NCBI RefSeq assembly: GCF_037975245.1
Contig: NC_092570.1
Location: forward strand, 18,551,418-18,615,417
Source: Apostichopus japonicus
Taxonomy: Eukaryota; Echinodermata; Holothuroidea; Aspidochirotida; Stichopodidae
Reading direction: 5' to 3'
Length of the DNA: 64,000 nt
Below the pieces are notes generated by a model. That model made no database searches, was not told the origin of the DNA, and saw only the letters and a program-made list of their open reading frames with translations. The position numbers and the translations under genes are program-made. Within the stretch, counting starts at the first letter, position 1, and each line of letters begins with the position of its first letter. Shown here one piece after another: positions 11,027 to 21,929 of this stretch.

Positions 11027-11170
11027 ATGCTCCAGTCCGTTGGTGGCAGTATGTATTCAAAAGTTAAACGTCATCCCCGAGTCGACTCGCGTCCAGACGA
11101 TAGAAAGCTCTCCGGGTTGCGCCGTGTTATCTTGGGCTATATCGATGGCAGGAGAAAGGTCGTCTTTTAA
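11027..11170 (+). other. possible small coding frame or exon, 47 codons
   Basis: From ATG at 11027 a 47-codon frame runs to TAA at 11168-11170 through an unusually CpG-rich segment (CGAGTCGACTCGCG within it). The product would be basic and soluble, with no hydrophobic segment and no recognised motif. The overlapping plus frame starting at 11040 is also open, which weakens the case because CpG-rich DNA is poor in stops. A coding role is unproven. Confidence 0.15.
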
Positions 11171-11179
11171 AAAGGAAAA

Positions 11180-13380
11180 TAAATTGAACCTTACACAACA
11201 ACAACCTTGTTGTCAAGAAGCTGACAATTCCAATATTGTTTATTAATCTGTTTTGTTTTTGCTGTTTGTTTGGTTTGTTTACCAAAATACATCGAGGCAG
11301 TTGGGATTTTGAAGTGAATTAATGAGATCTCTGGTGACCCTTTCTAGAAAAAACACTTTTTATGGATGCGAGTAAGTAATTACACTAGCTGGATTTTCCT
11401 CTGCTCTCCCAGGAAATGAATTTCTGACCTAGATCTGCAGCATTACAGTATGAATGTTCATCAGTGCACTACTACACCGAGCCTAGAGTTCAACGCATGA
11501 TGATGTGCTTTATTGGACCGTAAATAAATTCATCAGACCTGTAGAATCCATGTCAGGTCGACAGACTCAAGAGTATATATAATATCAAATTTTCTATGCT
11601 TCCATGTTTCTTAATGCATAGTGACAATTTGTCATGGAAACTTAAACGTGGGAGGTAGAGAGAGAGGACAGGAAAGGTGGGGGGGGGGAGAGCAGAATGG
11701 GAAGACGATGAGGGGGTTTGGTACTTCTCTCATTATATCTGTGTTACTGCAGGAAATAAATAAATATTTACTTTTATTACTTTAATTTCATTCCTATCTT
11801 ACCTGTCTCCTCAATCAACATGCACTCCCATCTACCTAGCATGTACAAAATGGGAAGTTAATGGAACTCGAATTCATTTTTAAAGTTATGTAAAAGATTT
11901 ATGGTATTTACTTTAAAGTTCCTTGCAGAACTATACTCGATTTTGTGAATGTTTCAAATAAATAATTCAGGCCTTGTTATTTTATCTTTATCTGGTCATG
12001 GCTTTAATGTTACTTTTCAAATTCTTTCTTGAAGTTTGCGATGAAAAATGTGGTATGAATCAGTACGATTAAATCTCAAGGGAAAGTTTCAAATTGACTG
12101 TCTAAATTGAAAAGTTTCCAAATTTGAGTTAAAATGTTGAATTGGAAGCCACCCGACGTGTAATCAATAAAACCTTTCGGGTTTCTCCCACATTTGTGGT
12201 CGCTTTTAAGCGACGTAAAAATAACTGCTGATTGTTAGTATTATTATTAAACTGTTTATCAGTCTTGTTTTGTATACTCTTTTGTAAGGTAAATGGTAGA
12301 ATTATGCGGAGACATGTTGATGAATTTGTTCAGCTTGGCCATTTAATACCTCCCCCAGTGTTGTTGACAATGTGACTATATAATTTCAGATGAACCGATG
12401 GTAACCTCTACTTTCAAAGTAACGTTACAGAGCCAACTGTTCGAGTCTACCCCCCAAGGATACCCCCTGCAGTTGCTTCCTTTCTCTCGAGCTCGCTATC
12501 TCCTAAATCTATATACGCTCTTTGCTTGTCGTACCCTACATTGTATACTAAAAGTCGTTGAACTTTCACACGGTCCGTTTAAACAGTTCACAGTTCGTCA
12601 CAAATTGCTTTTCTCCAATCCCACCTCAATCTCAATGTGCATTATAATTAAGAGTTTGAACCCTCTGTATCTGCTATTATTCACTGATTAGGGGTACATC
12701 AATTAGTTAGGACGTTATTTGTATAAGATGTCATTAGAGGGCTAATTCTTTACTTTACAAGTAAACTTTACACAGTTACATGAATAAATCATGTAAATAT
12801 GGTTATTCTGAATAGCGGAAGCTTCATAAATTCCTCATGATAAGAAAAAACAAAAAAAGTTGTTTTTTCACCCAGTAATAAAGGCCTAAGGGAAACCCAC
12901 AATTGGTAATATTTTTTCCAGATGTAGTCATAATTGGGCTGCAAAGAAAGCAATTTTTAGTAAAACCATAAGACAGTATGATCAATTTTTTTCGATTATG
13001 AACTTGTCTTTCCTTAGAAAAGAGTAGCTGCATACAAATCAGTGTATGTATACATTGATTACGGGTAATACATTGAGGATAAGGTCACTGTTAACAGTCT
13101 TTCGGCAGGTGTAACAAACTCTGTGTTGTTTACAGATTTATGGATCTCAGTCTTTATACCATTACCATCCTTACGACTGGAAATTGATCTTGGTGGGTAT
13201 AGGCAACATAAGAAACAGCAAAACCCCCTGGTGACTAAAGCTATTCAAAGCATCCAGAAATAACCGGGTGTGTATCTCTAACCTTTTTGTCTTGAGGCTG
13301 GAGATGTCAATCTTATTTGAAATGGCATCCGATATCAATTATCGAGAAAATAACGGAGAACATAAAACAACAAACTCCCT
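11180..13380. other. no gene seen; GA/G tract
   Basis: Includes a T/G-rich run near 11250-11280, a GA- and G-rich tract at about 11650-11720 and a small hairpin GTCGCTT-TT-AAGCGAC near 12199-12214. The 97-codon plus frame at 12398-12691 is hydrophobic and cysteine-bearing but unrecognised and probably chance. Confidence 0.35.
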
Positions 13381-13392
13381 GGTTTTACTCAC

Positions 13393-13538
13393 GGGTTGGA
13401 TCCGAGTGTTCCGAGACACTCTGAACCCTGCACCGCCGACGTCGTCGTCCTTGGCATCTTCGTCGATGCGTGCATGCCGGCATGTCTACCTCTTCGAAGG
13501 AGGAGGAGGAGGCATACGGACCCCACATTCTGATGCAT
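13393..13538 (-). other. possible first coding exon with strong donor, minus strand
   Basis: The minus strand reads ...GGATCCAACCC then GTGAGTAAAA, a strong 5' splice-site match whose GT is at 13391-13392. Upstream of it a frame from ATG at 13538 runs 48 codons plus two bases with no stop. It starts with a short Val-Cys-Leu5 hydrophobic stretch followed by Arg-Arg, then a Thr/Ser-rich segment. The next 230 bp upstream are also CpG-rich, as at a promoter. The leucine run comes from a CTC triplet repeat, and the plus strand is also open here, so this may be coincidence. Confidence 0.2.
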
Positions 13539-13559
13539 CTGAGACTTTATCTAACCGAA

Positions 13560-13760
13560 TCAGTAATTAAACATTTCACTTTCTCAGCTCTGTCCTTTGA
13601 GGTTCGACTCTTGTCTCAGCGGGCGGTAATTAGCCCTAAATAACGTATCTGTCTTTGAAAGCTGCTGCTGCTACCGCTGTTGTTTAAGAGAGGCATGCTT
13701 CTGCCCTCTCTAACGAAATGATCGCGATAACCCCTAACCCCGCCGTCGCATACCAAGATA
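13560..13760. other. CpG-rich islet
   Basis: Contains GCGGGCGG, ATCGCGATAA and CCGCCGTCGCA within 150 bp of otherwise AT-rich DNA. It adjoins the putative donor at 13391 and could be a promoter or 5' untranslated region for a minus-strand transcript. No TATA or initiator pattern can be assigned with confidence. Confidence 0.25.
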
Positions 13761-13774
13761 TGGTTCAACCGTGT

Positions 13775-13790
13775 AAAAAAAAAAAAAAAA
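13775..13790 (+). repeat. A16 homopolymer
   Basis: Uninterrupted run of 16 A residues. It could be a retroposed tail, but I see no matching target duplication. Confidence 0.9.
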
Positions 13791-13799
13791 CGGTGAAGG

Positions 13800-16030
13800 A
13801 TTACTCTGATTAAAAAGATGCTGTCCCCTCCAATTATGTCTGTTAGAATAGCTGACCTAATTTTTGTCATAGTTTTTGAAATTTTTATAAATGTTGACGT
13901 TGTTCAGGAAATACATTATATGTGACCTGTCATCTGATTCAAACACTCGATTAATATCTTTATGACACGAGAAGTAATTTAGTGTTCAAATTTTATTACA
14001 ACACTTTTGAAAGCTCTGTTGTACGGTTTTTCTTACAAAATACTACATGTACGGTTCCTGTGTTAATAAATTGGGCACATGTCTTTGCACTTGTAGCATT
14101 TTTCTTGCAATTTTGAGTTAAGTCATTCCCTGTCATAGTTTTTGATGGATTGATTTGCTGTTTATATCTAGTATTCTGGCCAAGTTTTCCTTTATAATGC
14201 TAAAAGGACCTGTAAGAAATAACTTTTTATAAAAAATGTTATTTTGCCATTAACCTTCAGAATATTCTTTTCATGTTAAAAATATTTTTTTCGTATTTAT
14301 TTTTTCATTATTCTCAGAAGTGGATAAACCATCCTTTGACTCAGTTGGCCCTATGAAAGTTCCCTTAAAGAAATTCATCTTTCAAAATATTGACCATTTC
14401 TAGTTTTGTAGACCTCACCTTTATGCAATTGTACCTTTACCAAGAATGATGATAGGGTTGGTAACATCTCCCTCACCATTCCTTATCTCTTATCCCTTTC
14501 TCCTACCCCTCACCCCTCCCTCTCACCCCTCCCCTATCCCTACACTTGAAGATCTGTGTTTGCATTCATGTACATGGAAAGTTAAAAGACGGAATAAAGT
14601 ATGCCAGAGGAATTGGCCGGTTTATGCAATGTACAACAGGTTTCCAAGCGGTATCTGTGATAACATTCCTTTAAGTATATAATGTTTAAGTAAATTAATA
14701 ATGGAAAACCCATCTTAGCCATAAGTTTTGTTGTTCTTTTTCTTCCTTTAAGAATAATTTTTGATCACGATTGCAATTTTTAATTACTGTTAATTGACTA
14801 TTTTGATCTTGGGTATATATACAAGGTTTAAACAGTACACACGTGTACAGCAAATGGACAGAATGGTGTTATAAAAGGAAGTTTCATATGAAAATTATTT
14901 ACATAAATTTATCAAAAGGAAATCTGAGGATTCCCATTTCCCGATATACAATCAATTTCATGTGGGATAATTTAAAAAAAAAATTATTATTATGACTTTT
15001 TATGTTGTCATTGTAACCAGTATCAGTGGGATGAACAGATACAACTGATCAATCAGTACCCATAATGCAAAGCGACATGATGATGACAGCTGATTTGACC
15101 TATGCCCTGCATTTTCAACATGTATATGAATGTGTGTGTGTGCCCTCCCTCAGTCACCTGTCACAGCCTAACAGGCTATGGCATACTGTTTTGTCTAATT
15201 TCTTCTCTTTTAACGTATATAGGATATACAGTGAATGAAAGAGGGAATGAAGCTGAATGTTCCCAGCACGATTTTGGAAACTTAAGTATTGCTGTTGGCA
15301 ACCGTCACATTAGCAGGGACCTTTTTAAAGTTATGTTACAACCCTTCAGGGTCAGCAAGTTGTCCCTATGGGAACTTGAAAGCATTCAACAGTGAATGTG
15401 GTATTGGTTTGACAAACTGAAAGTGGAAGTTTCCAAACTTTACAGTCCTGCTGGGAATGCAGAGTAATTGCTGTGTGGGCACAAAATTTGAAACACTGCC
15501 AAATTCATAAAATTTACGGATATATATATTGTTGAAAAAAATCATTTGTGTTGCCTCTGCCACATGAGATTGAAATCTTACCTCCCCGAAATTTACAGTA
15601 TTTTGTACCTTGGATTGTTGATTTGTTTGCTGACAGGAAATTGAAAGTGGAGAATTATTTCCCTCAGTTTGCTGACTAATAAATTTATAAGACCTTTGAT
15701 ATATGAAACAAATTTCTACAAAATACCGATGTTGTAAAACAAAATTACGTTCCAGAAATGATCCCACATGAATGTTCGAAGAAAAGTCGCTGCCATGTTA
15801 AATTAGAAAAAGAAACCTGTAAATGTCTGCTTAAGTGTAAAGCAAACTTTAATACATTACTGGCAGAAAAATGAGGACAACCTGCCAAGACTCAAGAATG
15901 AAACCTGTTTGAAAGCAAGCTCATTTCATCAAATCTCAAAACAGCTGCTTCTTGTCGCCCTGTCAAATATCAGAATATCATTGAGAATGCATTAGAACTC
16001 AATTAAAATTGTAACTGACAGCCAGCTACC
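13800..16030. other. no gene seen; pyrimidine and TG tracts
   Basis: Holds a C/T tract at about 14465-14545 rich in CCCCTC words and a (TG) run near 15129-15142. A 133-codon minus frame at 15366-15767, the longest in the window, is Gln/Asn/Phe-rich and matches no family I know. One frame of this size is expected by chance in 64 kb. Confidence 0.35.
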
Positions 16031-16049
16031 AGAATGGATATATATCATG

Positions 16050-16069
16050 TATATATATATATATATATA
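16050..16069. repeat. (TA)n microsatellite
   Basis: Ten TA repeats, continuing imperfectly as GATATATA to about 16078. Confidence 0.9.
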
Positions 16070-16079
16070 GATATATAAT

Positions 16080-17145
16080 TAATATGTTTAATTCATCATT
16101 TGTTGTCATCATTATCCCGCTGACAGCAGCTGGTTTGAATTTCATTGCTAAATTACACAAGTAACCCTCTGACACTTCCCAACTGACCTGCCTGTTTTCT
16201 ACGTAAAGGAGGAGGGTGGGGCGTTGCCGTAAACTGTTAACAAAACCAAGAATATGAGTGCCATAATTTTGTTCTGTCCGTCCTCAGACACGAGGAGCCT
16301 AAGCCTTTGCTAAACTTCATAGGCACTATAGTGGTAGTAACTGTACAACTCATAAGCTTTGTACACGGTGTAGTTCGCTGAAATGATCAAAAGAAAGATT
16401 GTTCCGATAGCTTTGAAACATAAGCTAGCACCCCATATTTGTAAGTGAAATAACGTGACTTACATTCATTCTTTTAATGATATCTCTTCGCCCGGCCAGT
16501 TTAGGAAAATTTATGTTGAAAGGAGATATTTATATCGATAGAAGATATTTTGTTAAAATTCTGTAATACCACAGGCAGTTTTATATGGCAATCTTACCAG
16601 CAGGTGTATAAACAGTGGGTTTGCTTGTAGACGATAATTATTCAACATCCTCCTTTAAGAAGTAGTAATTTATATTTGTTTTGTAAAACAGAATGATGCA
16701 GTATTTTGCAAAATCCTAATTGGTGTTGTCAGTTGATGACTAATGTTTGACGTTACAAAAAAATATTTTTGTGTTAACAAATTACCTACCGTGGTTTTCA
16801 TATGTCACAATGAAGCCTACCCACTTCCAAAGTTGCCTCATGATTGAAAACCATTTTTTACTAATACAGCAAAAAAATCTTGACATGAGGATTTGATTCC
16901 GGATATCATATCGGCTGTGAAGGACCTATGGGTGGACTACTTCATGGATTTTAAGTAGGGGAAACTCATAATATCAGGGTTCCAGCTGGTTAACAAGTTA
17001 TATGTGATTATTTTTTTGTCTGTAGGTACAGCAGGGGACTTTGATGTGTTCACACTAATTAGGCTTTCTCTAGTGAAATTTGTTACAACAAAATGCATTG
17101 TTACGACTGTAGTTTCTTCTTTGGCTACAAGCTATGGGCGTATGT
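16080..17145. other. no gene seen
   Basis: AT-rich unique sequence. No supported exon, repeat or regulatory motif. Confidence 0.4.
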
Positions 17146-17151
17146 ACAAGG

Positions 17152-17163
17152 CCCCCCCCCCCC
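17152..17163 (+). repeat. C12 homopolymer
   Basis: Run of twelve C, one of the few long C runs on this strand. Long G runs are commoner on the plus strand. Confidence 0.9.
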
Positions 17164-17684
17164 GTGTATTCGAACATTCTTGTTAGCCTTAGCGATTTTG
17201 AGATGTACGATCGTTTATATATGATCAAGAGTAAATATTTAAATTAGTGAGTCCGTCTCTTACAGGCTTCTGTAAAGGGCGACTTGACCATACAGTGGTA
17301 TTGCATTTAGTTAATACATGAAAGGACAGTAACATTTTTCTTGTCAGTTGTAAATGTTGAAAACAGGTTGTAGATTTAACATGATATTATTAACATCTCT
17401 TTTTTCATCTTTTATATAGATGTCTTTTTTTTCTTTAAATGTCTTTTGCCAACCTTCCCTGCAGTTATATTGATAATAGGAACTTGCTATACTTTATACC
17501 AGTACTGGAGAAAGAAACTTGTTTATTCCAAAGACAAACCGTTTGCATAATCAAGTGTTTTGTCTACAACTAATGATCATTATACCATACAGCCTCGTCG
17601 TCGTCTTCCTCATCAATTCGCCGTAACTATGCCCGTATACTACTTGTCCTCGCTACTAACAGATTTGATTCCTTTTTCTTTTAG

Positions 17685-17791
17685 CTTTATCAGACACTAC
17701 GAAGAACGTTGTAAACGTCAGAAAAACACGTCTCGTTTTCAGCCGGAATAGCATCAACTTTAGATCTCAGTGGCAGGCTAGTGACATTTGA
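17685..17791 (+). CDS. candidate terminal exon behind a near-ideal 3' splice site
   Basis: The bases before 17685 form a textbook acceptor: branch-like CTACTAAC at about 17673-17680, then a pyrimidine stretch and TTTTAG ending at 17684, with the branch A about 25 bases from the AG. Two frames stay open after it. One gives 34 codons to TGA at 17789-17791; the other gives 21 codons to TAG at 17749-17751. The first product would be Asn/Arg/Val-rich with no recognised domain. No upstream exon or donor could be paired with it, and the nearest downstream AATAAA-like signal is about 1 kb away (near 18797). The acceptor is the strength of this call; the coding frame is uncertain. Confidence 0.25.
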
Positions 17792-17799
17792 TGATGAAA

Positions 17800-18425
17800 G
17801 ATTAATAATGTCTGAAGTCTTCCGAAGGCAACCGAGGGGGAAAAAAGACAAGTCTTAAAGTGGAAGCTACAGACAGAATTACAGTTAGAAAGTAGGCTAA
17901 GGCTCAGGAAATAATGGCGAAAACAGCGCAGCGATAGTGGCAGCTACCCGTTAGTATACCCCCACCTGTTGGATATATTTCTTCCCGAGTACTGCTGATC
18001 AAACACATACATGAATGGGGATATGCGTCTGGGCTTATAAATGGAACAGTGGTGAGGTCACGTAGGCGTCACAGCTTGTGTTATACTTGTCCTATACGCA
18101 CACTATTGGGAATTTAAAAAGGAATGAAATGTTGGAGAAGTAAAAAAATTCCTTCCTTGGTACTCTCTTTATCTTTCTTTATCGGGGTGGAAGAAATGAA
18201 CTATTCTGTAATCTCCATTATGAGACAGCAGAAGGGGGAAAAGAAAGAAACTTTTAATTCATTTTTTTTACTAGTCAAGCTAATGCGTAATGTTCATATG
18301 ATGAGATTATAGTACCTGTTAACTCAAATGGCTGAGATGCTTTATGCATGAATTAATTATTAAAAGCATTTGAAAAACATATCATAACCAACCACTGATA
18401 TTTTTACACTGCAGTATAAAGTTAC
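17800..18425. other. no gene seen
   Basis: Mixed sequence. Near 18057-18075 a GAGGTCACGTAGGCGTCAC string contains an AGGTCA half-site and a CRE-like motif downstream of CTTATAAATGG, but no transcript can be assigned. Confidence 0.3.
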
Positions 18426-18431
18426 AGTGCT

Positions 18432-18459
18432 CAGGGAGTTGTTACATAACAACTCCCTG
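18432..18459. repeat. perfect 28-bp palindrome (CAGGGAG family)
   Basis: Two perfect 13-bp arms, CAGGGAGTTGTTA (18432-18444) and TAACAACTCCCTG (18447-18459), surround a 2-bp CA centre. The same CAGGGAG arm start recurs in inverted repeats at 4971-5002 and 43282-43312. Function unknown; it may be a MITE end or cruciform-forming site. Confidence 0.9.
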
Positions 18460-18464
18460 GTTAC

Positions 18465-19135
18465 AGGAGGCATAGTGAACCATCTTCAGCAAAGATAACT
18501 GAGGTCTTTGTGAGCAAGAACTCCCTCCCCTCCATTGTTAGTGAAAAAAAATCTTGCTCTGTGTGGGAGACATCCTAGTTTTGATGCTGTCGTTTTGTAA
18601 ATTTGTGAGATCATAGTGCCACTAGGATCTGAACCATTTTACTTTCTCTCTGATGTTCTTTTCATATTTTCAAGGTTGACTGTTAACAGTGTTGACACTG
18701 AAGCAATGCTATCAGTAAGTCATGATGAGAGCTTTATTTTAGAATTATCATTTCCAAAACCCATCTCTATGACAGAAAGAAACCAAATTGTGACTAATAA
18801 ATAAAGAAAAACATTCAGAAAAACATTAAAATATAAAACTGAAACATATGTTGCTGGATGATGTCATATTTAGACTTGATCAAGTCATCAGCCTTGTGTC
18901 TGTGAAGGAACATTATAAAATCTCCAGGGCAAACGTTTTAATTCCCCCCCACCCACATCCCACCCTCCTGTTGTGGCTTGGACAATCAGGTCTAGCCAAC
19001 TTGGTTGTCAGAAATATTTTTTATCAAAAGAACAAATCATGATCAGTATGTACACTGTAGGAGGAGAGATGTGTAGGCTTTGTGAATAGATAATAAGAGC
19101 CTACCACAAGTTTTGTTTTATTACAGTATCCCCAA
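18465..19135. other. no gene seen; C-rich patch
   Basis: Short open frames only. A C-rich patch is at about 18943-18967. Confidence 0.35.
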
Positions 19136-19139
19136 ATAA

Positions 19140-19400
19140 ATACCATATATTAATGTGCTGTACGTTATCATGAAATGAATCATGCTCAAGAGCACTGTAC
19201 AAAAGAACCACTACCTGGAATATAAATTTACCAAACTTAAGAAAACCTAAAAGTAATAACAACAGCAGTAAAAGTAAAAACATGATATAAGACAGGGTTA
19301 TAAACCACAATAAAGAACATAAAAATATTAAAATACATAAAAGTGATGAAGGGTGATATGAATTTATCTGCTGTCCAAACAGAAGTTTGATCCTCTCAGA
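19140..19400. repeat. possible retroposon fragment
   Basis: Begins with CATATATTAATGTGCTGTACG and CTCAAGAGCACTGTACAAAAG, resembling the widespread invertebrate repeat motif 'TTATATAGCGCT...CTCAAAGCGCTTTACA' that I recall. About 200 bp of A-rich sequence follows. A similar arrangement is at 27240-27480. Class uncertain. Confidence 0.3.
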
Positions 19401-19409
19401 CATGACCAG

Positions 19410-20480
19410 ACGACTATTATAACTTCGCCCTGTATCTCCTCCCATAGAGAATACAACTTTTTGGGAAGTTATGCATGACAGTTACTAATGATATGGCGGT
19501 TGGGCTTGTCTCCTTTCAAAAGAATGCAGCTTGGTACAACATAAAATGACAGATTTTATTAACACATCGATCAATTTTAATCATAAACTGTTGTGAATAT
19601 TTTTGTGGAAAACTCAAGGCACTGGCTCAAGGTTATATAATACATTCTCAGCCCCAGGAATGTAAATTTATTTCAAAGAAATATATGAATCTAATGGCAG
19701 GTCAACGTCCCACCATATTACAGTTAATTTGAAAGATTCTGTGATAAATAAGCACTTTACGTGGAATTTTGGCCTAACATTTATTGATCAAATTTGTATG
19801 ATTATAAATGAGTCCATCTAATTGTCAGGTGGAGTCTTACACATTTAAAAAGAATTTTAAGAGATAGCTTTTATACCATAAATCTATAAAAAATGTTCCG
19901 ATCCATCTGTCGAAATATTGGCTTGATTAAATAAACAAAGTCATTGTTTTTGTAAACTGATAGCAAACAGTTGTATGAGACTAAGAAATGTAAAACCACA
20001 GGGTGAGATTACCTGCATTAGCTTTTTTATCTCTAAGCAGCTCTATATATATATTTTGCCACTTTTTTTTAACAACGTCACTAAAATTAAGGGGTTGGCT
20101 ACCTTCAAAGCAAGGTTGGATCACCCTCAGACTCAATATTGTTCCACCAAATAAACGTAAAAAACATTCATTTAAAAAGAAATTGCCATCCACATGTAAA
20201 GGCCAAATACCCATGAAGAAAAGTTGAAAAATTTGTACATTTCATTTAAACATTTAATGTTCTGTCTTAATTTTGTTGTTGGACATTGTAAAGTGTAGGG
20301 AGATGCAAGGTCTGAGAACTGCATGTTGAAGTTGTGTATATATTGTGAATTTTTAGAATGGGAAATACAGGTGGAATGTTCTCACAACTAGAAACTACTG
20401 ATGCAAGTAGTCGTTGGTACTTGATTGACCTGTACCGGGATTGAACAAACTAGACAAAAACTTGTGCATTTTCTTGCCTT
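19410..20480. other. no gene seen
   Basis: AT-rich. Overlapping frames of 74-77 codons on opposite strands at 19981-20227 are mutually exclusive chance frames. Confidence 0.35.
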
Positions 20481-20482
20481 AG

Positions 20483-20542
20483 GGTTATTTGGACATGGCA
20501 AATTTCTTTGGGGGTTAATTGGACATGGCATATTTCTTTGGG
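20483..20542 (+). repeat. 30-bp tandem duplication, 2 copies
   Basis: Units 20483-20512 and 20513-20542 both read GGTTA(T/A)TTGGACATGGCA then (A/T)ATTTCTTTGGG, with two differences. A G run follows immediately (to about 20550). Confidence 0.9.
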
Positions 20543-20862
20543 GGGGGGGGAAGGGACGGTGGAAAGAAGGGGACATGGAACATGTATATTCCCAATCTCC
20601 CCTCCCCTTGGTGACATCACAGCTTTAAAGCTGATGGACACGATTGTGCAGTCATAAACTATTCATTGAAAGTATCTTGTAGATGTAAGTGATGATTAGA
20701 TTGTGTTTGATTGATATGCAGGCTGAAGGGGGCGTGGCTTAAATTAGAAACTATCCTTATCTGCGTTTTAGGGATTTCCACACGAAGTTAGCTGATCACA
20801 TTGTGACTTTTCAAAAACTATAAGAGCATGATAGAATGTGTGCAGCCTCCCGATACATTAAG

Positions 20863-20985
20863 GTAACCAGACGTCCCCCATTTCTGGGGGACAGTCCCCA
20901 GGTTCCTTTTGTACCGTCCCGGATTAAAAATGTCACTCGAAATGTCGTCAAATTTATGTATTGTCCCGGAAATATCCTGGGATTT
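20863..20985. mobile_element. hAT-like transposon fragment
   Basis: Contains AAGGTAACCAGACGTCCCC, GGGGGACAGTCCCCAGG and ACCGTCCCGGATT, a pattern of repeated GTCCC/GGGAC words after a GG-TAACCAGACGTCC end. It resembles known hAT-derived repeats as I remember them. The opposite end was not found, so it is probably truncated. Confidence 0.35.
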
Positions 20986-21287
20986 GTAAAATGGCACTGA
21001 CTAATTTATAATTTTATCTGTTTGGCCTTCCGTTCATCGGATGGTAGAAACAGTGTCAATGTAAACGTTGACATTTCATGATAGTTCACAAATGACAGAC
21101 TTTTACATTCAGACTCACAGATGAAGGTACCTCAGGTCATTATTAAGTAATGTCATCGGTTGTGTGGATTTCACATGGAAAAGATCTCTTTGAACTTCAT
21201 ATGACTCCCAGTTTACCTTCCAAGGATTTTTGGATGTGGATTTTTGTTTATCTTGGGCAAAAAATCTTGTTTCAGGATGAGACAAGT

Positions 21288-21925
21288 GAATAATGCATCC
21301 AGTATCGCATTGCAAAATGGTATGAAAAGTAGGCAAGTCGCTATACAAGTGTAATGATGTATATATAGCATACTTCAGAGCCATCAAAAAGTGCTACACA
21401 AAATTTGAAGACTAACTTATTCCCGGGTGAGGATATTCTAAACTTGAGCATTTCATCATCATCATCATTGAAATTTGAGCCACCAAGGCACTCAGAGGAC
21501 CTCGAAATTCCACCCTCCCTTTAAATGTTAAGTTTTGGTCCATAACCCTTGATGTCATAATGGAAGTCGGAGGGGGAAGGGGAGGGGGATGCGGGAAGGG
21601 ATAGACACAACACCATTTCCCCAGATCCATTGGAAAAAATATGGTCACCCTCACGATATATGGAAAAGGTATGGTTATTTCTAACAGTCTCTATTAATGA
21701 TAGAATCATACATATATACCTGGGAATAATTTATCCTGTATCATATTGCCAAATGCTATGCAAAATGCTATTCAAAGTGGGCAGTACAAGTGCAAGGATG
21801 TATGAATAGCATATTTTTTTGTAGACAGAGGAACCATCATATTTTATATTTCATAAGAGTATAAAGAAAAAACTGCATTAAAAAATGCTGCACAACATTT
21901 GTATTCTAAAACTTTAAATTATTCA
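21288..21925 (+). repeat. diverged local duplication, about 120-190 bp units
   Basis: Segment 21288-21420 and segment 21722-21925 share, in order: AATAAT, ATCNNGTATC, CATTGC(C/A)AAATG, ACAAGTG(C/T)AA(G/T)GATGTAT, ATAGCATA, GAGCCATCA/GAACCATCA and a TGCNNCACAA-ATTTG end. Indels separate them. A 90-codon minus frame at 21115-21387 lies mostly in this repeat and is therefore unlikely to be coding. Confidence 0.6.
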
Positions 21926-21929
21926 CTGT

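Noticed and set aside
15366-15767. Longest frame in the window (133 codons, minus)
   Set aside because: No recognisable domain, no splice context, and one frame of this size is expected by chance in 64 kb of AT-rich DNA.
21115-21387. 90-codon minus frame ending at a GTGAGT-like donor
   Set aside because: Much of it lies in a diverged local duplication whose other copy (21722-21925) does not keep the frame.
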